DNA of 64,000 nucleotides from Strigamia acuminata (Eukaryota; Arthropoda; Chilopoda; Geophilomorpha; Linotaeniidae): NCBI GenBank assembly GCA_949358305.1, contig OX442314.1, positions 60,831,369 to 60,895,368 on the forward strand, read 5' to 3'. Below are positions 23,160 to 35,242 of this stretch, in pieces. Made by a program: the position numbers and the translations under genes. The first letter of the stretch is position 1, and every line of letters starts with the position of its first letter. The notes beneath the pieces were generated by a model, which worked only from the letters and a program-made list of their open reading frames with translations, was not told the DNA's origin and ran no database searches.

Positions 23160-23200
23160 ACACTTCGGTGTGCATGTGCCGATTGCAAACATTGGTTTGT
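23160..23200 (-). pseudogene. gag: Relic zinc knuckle, internal 1
   Basis: Minus-strand QCLQSAHAHRSV, followed by a stop, sits where the intact element has a CCHC knuckle (KCFHCKQPGHTKQDC). The second and last Cys are gone. The same relic recurs in internal regions 2 and 3. The reading frame is out of register with the upstream Gag, so this subfamily cannot make a full Gag. Confidence 0.5.
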
Positions 23201-23274
23201 AATCAACGTTTCTTCACATACAGCTGTGTTTGGTAATTGAAAACGCTTGTTTTCAGTTCTTAATTCCTCTTTTT

Positions 23275-23676
23275 TTATCGAGTTAAGTGAATCAAACCTT
23301 TCACTTGAAATAATTTGATTCGCCAAGTTTCGACTGGGGTTTCCACAATCAAGTGACTTTGATTGGGCTTTAGCAGAGAATCCACTGAATTCAATGGAAC
23401 ATTATCTGGATTTATCCACTGATTTCGTTTATCCATAGTTTTTACATGAAGTATTGCTTCCCTTAGGATCGCAAATCGATTTCGATCTAATTCATACACT
23501 TGACAGTAGACTGTCAGATCATCCGGAATTACTTCGGATTGATTTTTGAACGGTTGGTAACTTAGATCTAAGTTTGCCTGCTCATTTTCTCCTAAAGGTT
23601 GATAACTTAGATTTAAACTATCACCTTCATTATCTCCTTCTTCAGAGTCAAATATGGTAAACGGTTGTTGAGCCAT
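23275..23676 (-). pseudogene. gag: Truncated Gag-like CDS, array copy 1
   Basis: Minus-strand frame of 133 aa from the ATG at 23676 (MAQQPFTIFD). This start is chosen because it aligns with MAQKPLNMVD of the intact Gag; a longer frame begins at 23748 without homology. The shared core is VYCQVYELDRNRFAI and QWINPDNVPLN, with NPNQ-like KPNQ further on. The N-terminal part contains a duplicated SLNLSYQPLGENEQ/NLDLSYQPFKNQSE phrase absent from the plus element. The frame ends before the Ser/Gln-rich region and the knuckle is decayed downstream. It may be a truncated but stable product or simply dead. Confidence 0.7.
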
Positions 23677-23748
23677 ATTAAAACTTGAACAATTCGGAAA
23701 TAAAGAATTCTTTATTATTAAAGAATTCAATATACACTTTAATACCAT

Positions 23749-25516
23749 ACACTTTCAAAAGGAAACACTTCTAACTTTAATAAAGTGACATTAAACTTCG
23801 CGTTGTTTAATACGCGTTAAACTTATAACAGAATTAAAACAAAACACTAAATATCAGAATATTTAAACTGGCGTGATTGCGAACACGCTTAATTCAAAGT
23901 TAACAATAAAAGAATAAACAATACTTAGCTTTGCAGGTTACGGCGAGGTAATTCGAATCGGGACTAAAACGAGACGGCGTGGTCAAGATGGCACTGGAAT
24001 ACGTCTATCCGGGTCTGGTCTGGTGATCTGGGTCCACGCTTAAATCTGGATCCTGATCTGCGCCTCTCTGATTGGTGAATTTTGGTTTCACCTTAATTAG
24101 TAGTTCTCTACTAAGTCCGTACTTCTTGGAATTTGGACTTTTTAGCAATCCAAATAATTAAATAATTTTTCTTCGAAAAATATTTTTTCTTTAATTATTC
24201 TGTTTGTGTGTAATATTATTACAACCACAGTTTTAATAAAGTTTTCGACTTTCAACATTGTGTATTTTTATTTCCGATAGAAAAAAAGTGATTTGATCCA
24301 GTTTTACATTTTCAGGGGTTAAATTCCATTTTTCGAGTGGAAAAGTATAGTTATAATTGTTTAATAACATCCATTTCCCCCTTTTTTAACAAATTTTTTA
24401 ACAAATAAAAATTCGTTAAAATCCTTTAAAATTTGCCACGAGAAAAATTCTCTAATTCTTACTAACAAAGGACGTGTTTTTTGATTATTAGTTTTAATAA
24501 TTTGTCCCCCTTATCTCTAATAACGAGATGTTTGTTGAAATCTTTTCAATTTTTCGAATGAATGAATATTTAGATCACAATTTTGTAAATACCTTCATTT
24601 GTTACAACATTTCCCCAATTCAAATTTTCGAATGAAAAGATAAACCTGGAGAACTTCACTGAATTCAGAGTCCAGAGTGCTAATCAGGATTCGTAATGTT
24701 CGACGAAAAAATACTACTCCACGTGGTCAGTAACTTTAATCGCCGCCATTTTACATTTCTTTAATTTCCATTGTTTTCGAATGAAAAAATGTACTTTTGA
24801 AACTAGTTAATTCCTTCAAATAAAGGTAAATTTTAATTTCAATTTGCAAATTTCTTTTTAGCAAAATGAAGTATGTTGTTTTTCAAAACAACTAGATTGT
24901 TTTTGGATACCGACGGTCAGTGGAAACAACTTCGCAACGCTTACACAAATCTCTACGAACCTTGTGTAACGTTTCCACGCTGTTTTTGATACACTGTCCG
25001 CCCTAATTTCCAAGCATTTGTTCGCACCTTGCATCGAAGGTTTGAGTGGCTTTCCTGCCGCGTTTATGACGGATACCGTCGCTTGTTGAAGCTGCGGTTT
25101 GGTCGCTTGGCATCGGTGTCGACGTACCGCTTCGGAAAACTGAATTTTCCGAAAATATTTTCAAAAGTTTAACTTTTCGTTTTTAGTAGGCTTCTACTAC
25201 GTCCGCTTTTTGGTCTGGTCAATCTTTTTACCGATTGAATATTTTCCTTCGAAAATATTTTTATAAAATTTATAAAATACCAGCCAATTTTATGTGAAAA
25301 AATTAATAAATAATTCTACTACAATATTTCGAGTGTTTTTCCTACACACGTAACATTCCCTTTAATGTTAGATATTCTTACGAATTCCAACATTCTTAAA
25401 GAAATTTTCCTACTTCGCAAAAGTAGAAATATATAATTCGCTTCAAAATGTTATAATCTTTATTTATCTCAATTTTCACTTTCTATTAAATTCGGTAAAT
25501 TTAAACTTTGCAACCT
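23749..25516 (-). other. Leader of array internal 1
   Basis: 1.77 kb without a credible gene. It contains repeated TTTTCGAATGAAAA-type stem-loops (near 24330, 24550, 24630, 24775, 25130 and 25245) and GTTGTTTTTCAAAACAAC at about 24878. These are conserved in position with the plus-strand leader at 8812-11109. Confidence 0.5.
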
Positions 25517-25534
25517 ATCTCGGTGGAACCTCCA
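25517..25534 (-). promoter_or_regulatory. Primer-binding site, tRNA-Gln (copy 1)
   Basis: Minus strand TGGAGGTTCCACCGAGAT, two bases after the LTR end. It is complementary over 18 nt to the 3' end of eukaryotic tRNA-Gln (ATCTCGGTGGAACCT plus CCA). It fixes the transcription sense of the array. Confidence 0.85.
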
Positions 25535-25536
25535 CG

Positions 25537-26969
25537 TGTGACGGTGACGACCACAACTCCTATCGCATGATAGTACCGGGTATAAGTCGCGCAAATAGTG
25601 AATAAAATACGAGATAATAAAGACAACAGAGTTTCTCAAAACATGACATTTATTGTTATCAAACAATATAATCAATCCTAAAAGTTATACAAATTCTAAT
25701 GCCGACATTTGGCAAGTTAATAGTAAATTAAACTATACAAATAAAATGGCCGAATGGCCCTAAAATAATATGATTACGGTTATTGGTGATCCGGGGTTCG
25801 GGAACGGCAAAACGCCCGCTCGACCGAGTTAAAGATGTCGTCTATACGTAGCCGGGCTGGCTGTGTCCTCGCGGCTTCCGTCGGCGCGTCGTAATCGTGG
25901 AACTGGTTCCTTCGCGTTCCATCGCGTTCCTGGTTCGTATCTGGTGTAATGGTCCGTGTAATGCTTCGTGGTTCGATCCGAGAGGTGCGGTTGACTTTTA
26001 ACTGCACCGCCACAACTAGGGTTGGAAATTGGCAATGAATAAATGAAGTTATTTATTCGCCAAGGTTCCGCTTGCGAATTATATTTAATTCGCGATGTTG
26101 TGAGTTTAATAAATTAACTCAATAAATTGTATTCAATTTATTGTTACGAATTTGATTCGTCATACAGTGAAATAAGTCTCGTGACTTACTTCGGTTGTTT
26201 ACTTGTTGTCAAGTTCAAACAATTAATATCTATTATCGACTGTCAAAATATAATAAAGGTTAAACGTCGCAACACACAATTGCCGTCAAAGTTTGCCTTG
26301 CTGAGCAGAACAGTATCGCGCGTGCCCTAAATAACAGTGCGGTGAGAGACGGCACTGGTATTCAGGGGGATATAGCCCGCAGTTCTGCACAACAGAATTA
26401 ATCACCCGAGATACTACTCATAAGTAGACTGCTTTGGCACCATCACCGAAGAGATATAACTTTCCCAAACACATAGTGCTACTGGCGGTAACTGCATGTT
26501 TTGCATGCAGACTGCTTTGGCACCATCAGGTGATGGAGTCAATCTCTTGCAGTAACAGTGCTACTGACGGTTACTAAATACTTTGGTATCACACGTGATT
26601 CTATTGTCCGACCACGAGGATACTTATGCGGGAGGCTTTCTCCTCGGCAAGACCGTTTGACGGAAACATGAACAGTCCGAACTTCGCCTTCAGTTGACGG
26701 GGGTTGCATGGCTCAGTAGAGCCATGCTATGCATGGTTCGGTAGAACCATGCCCTGAGTAAGAAACAGTTATTTGACATGCGGAACATACCAAATAACCA
26801 GAAATCAAGACTTACTAACTTCCTGTTGTCAGGGAGTTTTATACTTGGTGGGATTAAGTTCCACCAATCTCGTACCGCAGGAAGTGGATACGGGGATGCA
26901 ACTTCAGATTATGCTAATCCTTTAGCAAAACCGGATCTGGATACTCAGGACCGGAAATGGATACCGGGG
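25537..26969 (-). mobile_element. LTR2, truncated by satellite
   Basis: Same sequence as LTR1 from its TGTGACGG edge to GGATACCGGG (position 22202 of LTR1), then cut by the 21-bp satellite. The remaining 467 bp of LTR, the polypurine tract and 92 bp of internal sequence are missing. It holds the intact copia target site. Confidence 0.88.
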
Positions 26970-27775
26970 CGCTTAGCCCACGTCATGGTGCGCTTAGTCC
27001 AAGCCATGGTGCGCTTAGCCCACGTCATGGTGCGTTTAGTCAAAGCCATGGTGCGCTTAGTCAAAGTCATAGTGCGCTTAGTCAAAGTCATACTGCGCTT
27101 AGCCCAAGTCATGTTGCGCTTAGTCAAAGTCATACTGCGCTTAGCCCAAGTCATGGTGCGCTTAGCCCACGTCATGGTGCGCTTAGCCCAAACCATGGTG
27201 CGCTTAGTCAAAGTCATAGTCCGCTTAGCCCAAGTCATGGTGCGCTTAGTCAAAGCCATGGTGCGCTTAGTCAAAGTCATGGTGCGCTTAGTCAAAGTCA
27301 TGGTGCACTTAGTCCAAGCAATGGTGCGCTTAGCTCACGTCATGGTGCGCTTAGCCCACGTCATGGTGCGCTTAGCCCACGTCATGGTGCGCTTAGTCCG
27401 AGCCATAGTGTGCTTAGCCCAAGTGGGCTAAGCGCACCATGACGTGGGCTAAGCGCACCATGATGTGAGCTAAGCGCACTATTGCTTGGACTAAGTGCAC
27501 CATGACTTTGACTAAGCGCACCATGACCTTGACTAAGCGCACCATGGCTTTGACTAAGCGCACCATGATTTGGACTAAGCGCACCATGACTTTGACTAAG
27601 CGCACCATGGTTTGGGCTAAGCGCACCTTGACTTGGGCTAAGCGAACCATGATTTGAACTAAGCGCACTATGACTTTGACTAAGCGCACCATGGCTCGGA
27701 CTAAGCGAACTATGACGTGGGCTAAGCGCACCATGACGTGGGCTAAGCGCACCATCGCTTGGACTAAGCGCACCA
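26970..27775. repeat. 21-bp GCGCTTAGTC satellite with inverted arms (copy 1)
   Basis: Unit GCGCTTAGTCAAAGCCATGGT (21 bp, with AGCCCACGTCAT and AGTCCAAG variants). The array runs one way to about 27423, then turns and runs in reverse complement to 27775, forming a long imperfect palindrome. It sits exactly across the LTR2/internal-2 boundary. All frames are nearly open because 21 is a multiple of 3, giving GALSQSH-type peptides on one strand and KRTMTLT on the other; this is a by-product. Confidence 0.93.
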
Positions 27776-28289
27776 TGACTTCCAATTCTGAATTGAGTTG
27801 TTTCACTTAATTAGATTGCCTAAGTTCAGGATTTTCTTGCTAAACTTTATTGATACATTTCTTCCAATAGTACAAATTTGAATTGGTTCTACGTATTTTA
27901 GTTAAGTTTAAACAATTAATGTTTATTAATAGACAATAAAACTTTCTACCGATAATATTGACAATTAAGTATCATCACGTCCCCCTTAATTGTCATGACT
28001 ATAGTCAATTCTTTAGAAAAGACATCGTATCGCACAATTGCGAATTCCCGAGCTTTCAAAGCTCGCTTTAACGATTTTTGGCCCTTTTTTCTTGGACAGT
28101 TACACGGTGATGTATAGTGGAACTTATGTCGTGTTTCTAGCGACTGCAAACCTGGGTTTGGAGTTGGCATTCAAACACTTCGGTGTGCATGTGCCGATTG
28201 CAAACATTGGTTTGTAATCAACGTTTCTTCACATACAGCTGTGTTTGGTAATTGAAAACGCTTGTTTTCAGTTCTTAATTCCTCTTTTT

Positions 28290-28691
28290 TTATCGAGTTA
28301 AGTGAATCAAACCTTTCACTTGAAATAATTTGATTCGCCAAGTTTCGACTGGGGTTTCCACAATCAAGTGACTTTGATTGGGCTTTAGCAGAGAATCCAC
28401 TGAATTCAATGGAACATTATCTGGATTTATCCACTGATTTCGTTTATCCATAGTTTTTACATGAAGTATTGCTTCCCTTAGGATCGCAAATCGATTTCGA
28501 TCTAATTCATACACTTGACAGTAGACTGTCAGATCATCCGGAATTACTTCGGATTGATTTTTGAACGGTTGGTAACTTAGATCTAAGTTTGCCTGCTCAT
28601 TTTCTCCTAAAGGTTGATAACTTAGATTTAAACTATCACCTTCATTATCTCCTTCTTCAGAGTCAAATATGGTAAACGGTTGTTGAGCCAT
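28290..28691 (-). pseudogene. gag: Truncated Gag-like CDS, array copy 2
   Basis: Translates to the same protein as the remnant at 23275-23676: same start, same premature end and same decayed knuckle downstream. The damage therefore predates amplification of the array. Confidence 0.7.
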
Positions 28692-30531
28692 ATTAAAACT
28701 TGAACAATTCGGAAATAAAGAATTCTTTATTATTAAAGAATTCAATATACACTTTAATACCATACACTTTCAAAAGGAAACACTTCTAACTTTAATAAAG
28801 TGACATTAAACTTCGCGTTGTTTAATACGCGTTAAACTTATAACAGAATTAAAACAAAACACTAAATATCAGAATATTTAAACTGGCGTGATTGCGAACA
28901 CGCTTAATTCAAAGTTAACAATAAAAGAATAAACAATACTTAGCTTTGCAGGTTACGGCGAGGTAATTCGAATCGGGACTAAAACGAGACGGCGTGGTCA
29001 AGATGGCACTGGAATACGTCTATCCGGGTCTGGTCTGGTGATCTGGGTCCACGCTTAAATCTGGATCCTGATCTGCGCCTCTCTGATTGGTGAATTTTGG
29101 TTTCACCTTAATTAGTAGTTCTCTACTAAGTCCGTACTTCTTGGAATTTGGACTTTTTAGCAATCCAAATAATTAAATAATTTTTCTTCGAAAAATATTT
29201 TTTCTTTAATTATTCTGTTTGTGTGTAATATTATTACAACCACAGTTTTAATAAAGTTTTCGACTTTCAACATTGTGTATTTTTATTTCCGATAGAAAAA
29301 AAGTGATTTGATCCAGTTTTACATTTTCAGGGGTTAAATTCCATTTTTCGAGTGGAAAAGTATAGTTATAATTGTTTAATAACATCCATTTCCCCCTTTT
29401 TTAACAAATTTTTTAACAAATAAAAATTCGTTAAAATCCTTTAAAATTTGCCACGAGAAAAATTCTCTAATTCTTACTAACAAAGGACGTGTTTTTTGAT
29501 TATTAGTTTTAATAATTTGTCCCCCTTATCTCTAATAACGAGATGTTTGTTGAAATCTTTTCAATTTTTCGAATGAATGAATATTTAGATCACAATTTTG
29601 TAAATACCTTCATTTGTTACAACATTTCCCCAATTCAAATTTTCGAATGAAAAGATAAACCTGGAGAACTTCACTGAATTCAGAGTCCAGAGTGCTAATC
29701 AGGATTCGTAATGTTCGACGAAAAAATACTACTCCACGTGGTCAGTAACTTTAATCGCCGCCATTTTACATTTCTTTAATTTCCATTGTTTTCGAATGAA
29801 AAAATGTACTTTTGAAACTAGTTAATTCCTTCAAATAAAGGTAAATTTTAATTTCAATTTGCAAATTTCTTTTTAGCAAAATGAAGTATGTTGTTTTTCA
29901 AAACAACTAGATTGTTTTTGGATACCGACGGTCAGTGGAAACAACTTCGCAACGCTTACACAAATCTCTACGAACCTTGTGTAACGTTTCCACGCTGTTT
30001 TTGATACACTGTCCGCCCTAATTTCCAAGCATTTGTTCGCACCTTGCATCGAAGGTTTGAGTGGCTTTCCTGCCGCGTTTATGACGGATACCGTCGCTTG
30101 TTGAAGCTGCGGTTTGGTCGCTTGGCATCGGTGTCGACGTACCGCTTCGGAAAACTGAATTTTCCGAAAATATTTTCAAAAGTTTAACTTTTCGTTTTTA
30201 GTAGGCTTCTACTACGTCCGCTTTTTGGTCTGGTCAATCTTTTTACCGATTGAATATTTTCCTTCGAAAATATTTTTATAAAATTTATAAAATACCAGCC
30301 AATTTTATGTGAAAAAATTAATAAATAATTCTACTACAATATTTCGAGTGTTTTTCCTACACACGTAACATTCCCTTTAATGTTAGATATTCTTACGAAT
30401 TCCAACATTCTTAAAGAAATTTTCCTACTTCGCAAAAGTAGAAATATATAATTCGCTTCAAAATGTTATAATCTTTATTTATCTCAATTTTCACTTTCTA
30501 TTAAATTCGGTAAATTTAAACTTTGCAATCT

Positions 30532-30549
30532 ATCTCGGTGGAACCTCCA
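30532..30549 (-). promoter_or_regulatory. Primer-binding site, tRNA-Gln (copy 2)
   Basis: Same 18 nt and same two-base spacing from LTR3 as in copy 1. Confidence 0.85.
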
Positions 30550-30551
30550 CG

Positions 30552-31984
30552 TGTGACGGTGACGACCACAACTCCTATCGCATGATAGTACCGGGTATAA
30601 GTCGCGCAAATAGTGAATAAAATACGAGATAATAAAGACAACAGAGTTTCTCAAAACATGACATTTATTGTTATCAAACAATATAATCAATCCTAAAAGT
30701 TATACAAATTCTAATGCCGACATTTGGCAAGTTAATAGTAAATTAAACTATACAAATAAAATGGCCGAATGGCCCTAAAATAATATGATTACGGTTATTG
30801 GTGATCCGGGGTTCGGGAACGGCAAAACGCCCGCTCGACCGAGTTAAAGATGTCGTCTATACGTAGCCGGGCTGGCTGTGTCCTCGCGGCTTCCGTCGGC
30901 GCGTCGTAATCGTGGAACTGGTTCCTTCGCGTTCCATCGCGTTCCTGGTTCGTATCTGGTGTAATGGTCCGTGTAATGCTTCGTGGTTCGATCCGAGAGG
31001 TGCGGTTGACTTTTAACTGCACCGCCACAACTAGGGTTGGAAATTGGCAATGAATAAATGAAGTTATTTATTCGCCAAGGTTCCGCTTGCGAATTATATT
31101 TAATTCGCGATGTTGTGAGTTTAATAAATTAACTCAATAAATTGTATTCAATTTATTGTTACGAATTTGATTCGTCATACAGTGAAATAAGTCTCGTGAC
31201 TTACTTCGGTTGTTTACTTGTTGTCAAGTTCAAACAATTAATATCTATTATCGACTGTCAAAATATAATAAAGGTTAAACGTCGCAACACACAATTGCCG
31301 TCAAAGTTTGCCTTGCTGAGCAGAACAGTATCGCGCGTGCCCTAAATAACAGTGCGGTGAGAGACGGCACTGGTATTCAGGGGGATATAGCCCGCAGTTC
31401 TGCACAACAGAATTAATCACCCGAGATACTACTCATAAGTAGACTGCTTTGGCACCATCACCGAAGAGATATAACTTTCCCAAACACATAGTGCTACTGG
31501 CGGTAACTGCATGTTTTGCATGCAGACTGCTTTGGCACCATCAGGTGATGGAGTCAATCTCTTGCAGTAACAGTGCTACTGACGGTTACTAAATACTTTG
31601 GTATCACACGTGATTCTATTGTCCGACCACGAGGATACTTATGCGGGAGGCTTTCTCCTCGGCAAGACCGTTTGACGGAAACATGAACAGTCCGAACTTC
31701 GCCTTCAGTTGACGGGGGTTGCATGGCTCAGTAGAGCCATGCTATGCATGGTTCGGTAGAACCATGCCCTGAGTAAGAAACAGTTATTTGACATGCGGAA
31801 CATACCAAATAACCAGAAATCAAGACTTACTAACTTCCTGTTGTCAGGGAGTTTTATACTTGGTGGGATTAAGTTCCACCAATCTCGTACCGCAGGAAGT
31901 GGATACGGGGATGCAACTTCAGATTATGCTAATCCTTTAGCAAAACCGGATCTGGATACTCAGGACCGGAAATGGATACCGGGG
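30552..31984 (-). mobile_element. LTR3, truncated by satellite
   Basis: Same as LTR2, cut at the same GGATACCGGGG junction. The shared breakpoint shows that satellite acquisition happened once, before the unit was duplicated. Confidence 0.88.
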
Positions 31985-32466
31985 CGCTTAGCCCACGTCA
32001 TGGTGCGCTTAGTCCAAGCCATGGTGCGCTTAGCCCACGTCATGGTGCGTTTAGTCAAAGCCATGGTGCGCTTAGTCAAAGTCATAGTGCGCTTAGTCAA
32101 AGTCATACTGCGCTTAGCCCAAGTCATGTTGCGCTTAGTCAAAGTCATACTGCGCTTAGCCCAAGTCATGGTGCGCTTAGCCCACGTCATGGTGCGCTTA
32201 GCCCAAACCATGGTGCGCTTAGTCAAAGTCATAGTCCGCTTAGCCCAAGTCATGGTGCGCTTAGTCAAAGCCATGGTGCGCTTAGTCAAAGTCATGGTGC
32301 GCTTAGTCAAAGTCATGGTGCACTTAGTCCAAGCAATGGTGCGCTTAGCTCACGTCATGGTGCGCTTAGCCCACGTCATGGTGCGCTTAGCCCACGTCAT
32401 GGTGCGCTTAGTCCGAGCCATAGTGTGCTTAGCCCAAGCGCACCATCGCTTGGACTAAGCGCACCA
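31985..32466. repeat. 21-bp satellite (copy 2, inverted arm mostly deleted)
   Basis: Same first arm as at 26970, but only about 30 bp of the reverse-oriented arm remain (AGCGCACCATCGCTTGGACTAAGCGCACCA region). It is 324 bp shorter than its sister. This is consistent with palindrome instability. Confidence 0.93.
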
Positions 32467-32980
32467 TGACTTCCAATTCTGAATTGAGTTGTTTAACTTA
32501 ATTAGATTGCCTAAGTTCAGGATTTTCTTGCTAAACTTTATTGATACATTTCTTCCAATAGTACAAATTTGAATTGGTTCTACGTATTTTAGTTAAGTTT
32601 AAACAATTAATGTTTATTAATAGACAATAAAACTTTCTACCGATAATATTGACAATTAAGTATCATCACGTCCCCCTTAATTGTCATGACTATAGTCAAT
32701 TCTTTAGAAAAGACATCGTATCGCACAATTGCGAATTCCCGAGCTTTCAAAGCTCGCTTTAACGATTTTTGGCCCTTTTTTCTTGGACAGTTACACGGTG
32801 ATGTATAGTGGAACTTATGTCGTGTTTCTAGCGACTGCAAACCTGGGTTTGGAGTTGGCATTCAAACACTTCGGTGTGCATGTGCCGATTGCAAACATTG
32901 GTTTGTAATCAACGTTTCTTCACATACAGCTGTGTTTGGTAATTGAAAACGCTTGTTTTCAGTTCTTAATTCCTCTTTTT

Positions 32981-33382
32981 TTATCGAGTTAAGTGAATCA
33001 AACCTTTCACTTGAAATAATTTGATTCGCCAAGTTTCGACTGGGGTTTCCACAATCAAGTGACTTTGATTGGGCTTTAGCAGAGAATCCACTGAATTCAA
33101 TGGAACATTATCTGGATTTATCCACTGATTTCGTTTATCCATAGTTTTTACATGAAGTATTGCTTCCCTTAGGATCGCAAATCGATTTCGATCTAATTCA
33201 TACACTTGACAGTAGACTGTCAGATCATCCGGAATTACTTCGGATTGATTTTTGAACGGTTGGTAACTTAGATCTAAGTTTGCCTGCTCATTTTCTCCTA
33301 AAGGTTGATAACTTAGATTTAAACTATCACCTTCATTATCTCCTTCTTCAGAGTCAAATATGGTAAACGGTTGTTGAGCCAT
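32981..33382 (-). pseudogene. gag: Truncated Gag-like CDS, array copy 3
   Basis: Same translation as the remnants at 23275-23676 and 28290-28691. Confidence 0.7.
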
Positions 33383-35222
33383 ATTAAAACTTGAACAATT
33401 CGGAAATAAAGAATTCTTTATTATTAAAGAATTCAATATACACTTTAATACCATACACTTTCAAAAGGAAACACTTCTAACTTTAATAAAGTGACATTAA
33501 ACTTCGCGTTGTTTAATACGCGTTAAACTTATAACAGAATTAAAACAAAACACTAAATATCAGAATATTTAAACTGGCGTGATTGCGAACACGCTTAATT
33601 CAAAGTTAACAATAAAAGAATAAACAATACTTAGCTTTGCAGGTTACGGCGAGGTAATTCGAATCGGGACTAAAACGAGACGGCGTGGTCAAGATGGCAC
33701 TGGAATACGTCTATCCGGGTCTGGTCTGGTGATCTGGGTCCACGCTTAAATCTGGATCCTGATCTGCGCCTCTCTGATTGGTGAATTTTGGTTTCACCTT
33801 AATTAGTAGTTCTCTACTAAGTCCGTACTTCTTGGAATTTGGACTTTTTAGCAATCCAAATAATTAAATAATTTTTCTTCGAAAAATATTTTTTCTTTAA
33901 TTATTCTGTTTGTGTGTAATATTATTACAACCACAGTTTTAATAAAGTTTTCGACTTTCAACATTGTGTATTTTTATTTCCGATAGAAAAAAAGTGATTT
34001 GATCCAGTTTTACATTTTCAGGGGTTAAATTCCATTTTTCGGGTGGAAAAGTATAGTTATAATTGTTTAATAACATCCATTTCCCCCTTTTTTAACAAAT
34101 TTTTTAACAAATAAAAATTCGTTAAAATCCTTTAAAATTTGCCACGAGAAAAATTCTCTAATTCTTACTAACAAAGGACGTGTTTTTTGATTATTAGTTT
34201 TAATAATTTGTCCCCCTTATCTCTAATAACGAGATGTTTGTTGAAATCTTTTCAATTTTTCGAATGAATGAATATTTAGATCACAATTTTGTAAATACCT
34301 TCATTTGTTACAACATTTCCCCAATTCAAATTTTCGAATGAAAAGATAAACCTGGAGAACTTCACTGAATTCAGAGTCCAGAGTGCTAATCAGGATTCGT
34401 AATGTTCGACGAAAAAATACTACTCCACGTGGTCAGTAACTTTAATCGCCGCCATTTTACATTTCTTTAATTTCCATTGTTTTCGAATGAAAAAATGTAC
34501 TTTTGAAACTAGTTAATTCCTTCAAATAAAGGTAAATTTTAATTTCGATTTGCAAATTTCTTTTTAGCAAAATGAAGTATGTTGTTTTTCAAAACAACTA
34601 GATTGTTTTTGGATACCGACGGTCAGTGGAAACAACTTCGCAACGCTTACACAAATCTCTACGAACCTTGTGTAACGTTTCCACGCTGTTTTTGATACAC
34701 TGTCCGCCCTAATTTCCAAGCATTTGTTCGCACCTTGCATCGAAGGTTTGAGTGGCTTTCCTGCCGCGTTTATGACGGATACCGTCGCTTGTTGAAGCTG
34801 CGGTTTGGTCGCTTGGCATCGGTGTCGACGTACCGCTTCGGAAAACTGAATTTTCCGAAAATATTTTCAAAAGTTTAACTTTTCGTTTTTAGTAGGCTTC
34901 TACTACGTCCGCTCTTTGGTCTGGTCAATCTTTTTACCGATTGAATATTTTCCTTCGAAAATATTTTTATAAAATTTATAAAATACCAGCCAATTTTATG
35001 TGAAAAAATTAATAAATAATTCTACTACAATATTTCGAGTGTTTTTCCTACACACGTAACATTCCCTTTAATGTTAGATATTCTTACGAATTCCAACATT
35101 CTTAAAGAAATTTTCCTACTTCGCAAAAGTAGAAATATATAATTCGCTTCAAAATGTTATAATCTTTATTTATCTCAATTTTCACTTTCTATTAAATTCG
35201 GTAAATTTAAACTTTGCAACCT

Positions 35223-35240
35223 ATCTCGGTGGAACCTCTA
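35223..35240 (-). promoter_or_regulatory. Primer-binding site, tRNA-Gln, one mismatch (copy 3)
   Basis: Minus strand begins TAGAGG instead of TGGAGG, breaking the match at the second base of the tRNA CCA end. This would weaken priming if the copy were transcribed. Confidence 0.75.
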
Positions 35241-35242
35241 CG

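Larger units (their letters stand above)
27776..30551 (-). mobile_element. Array internal region 2
   Basis: Collinear with internal 1 from position 22761 onward, with very few differences by eye (for example TTTCACTT for TTTAACTT near 27803). The end next to LTR2 is missing 92 bp plus the polypurine tract. Contains the Gag remnant at 28290-28691 and the tRNA-Gln primer site at 30532-30549. Confidence 0.88.
32467..35242 (-). mobile_element. Array internal region 3
   Basis: Collinear with internal 2, with occasional single-base differences (for example TTTTTCGGGTGG near 34040 and CGCTCTTTGG near 34913). Includes the Gag remnant 32981-33382 and the primer site 35223-35240, which has one substitution (TCTA for TCCA). 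Confidence 0.88.

Noticed and set aside
25517-25534. Partial tRNA-Gln gene
   Set aside because: Only 18 nt of the 3' end, including the CCA that tRNA genes do not encode in animals. Position two bases from the LTR marks it as a primer-binding site.
25780-26013. 77-aa minus-strand frame inside the LTRs, repeated in each copy
   Set aside because: Its first codon is GTG, not ATG. The related region of the outer LTR is interrupted by a stop. Recurrence is explained by LTR identity.
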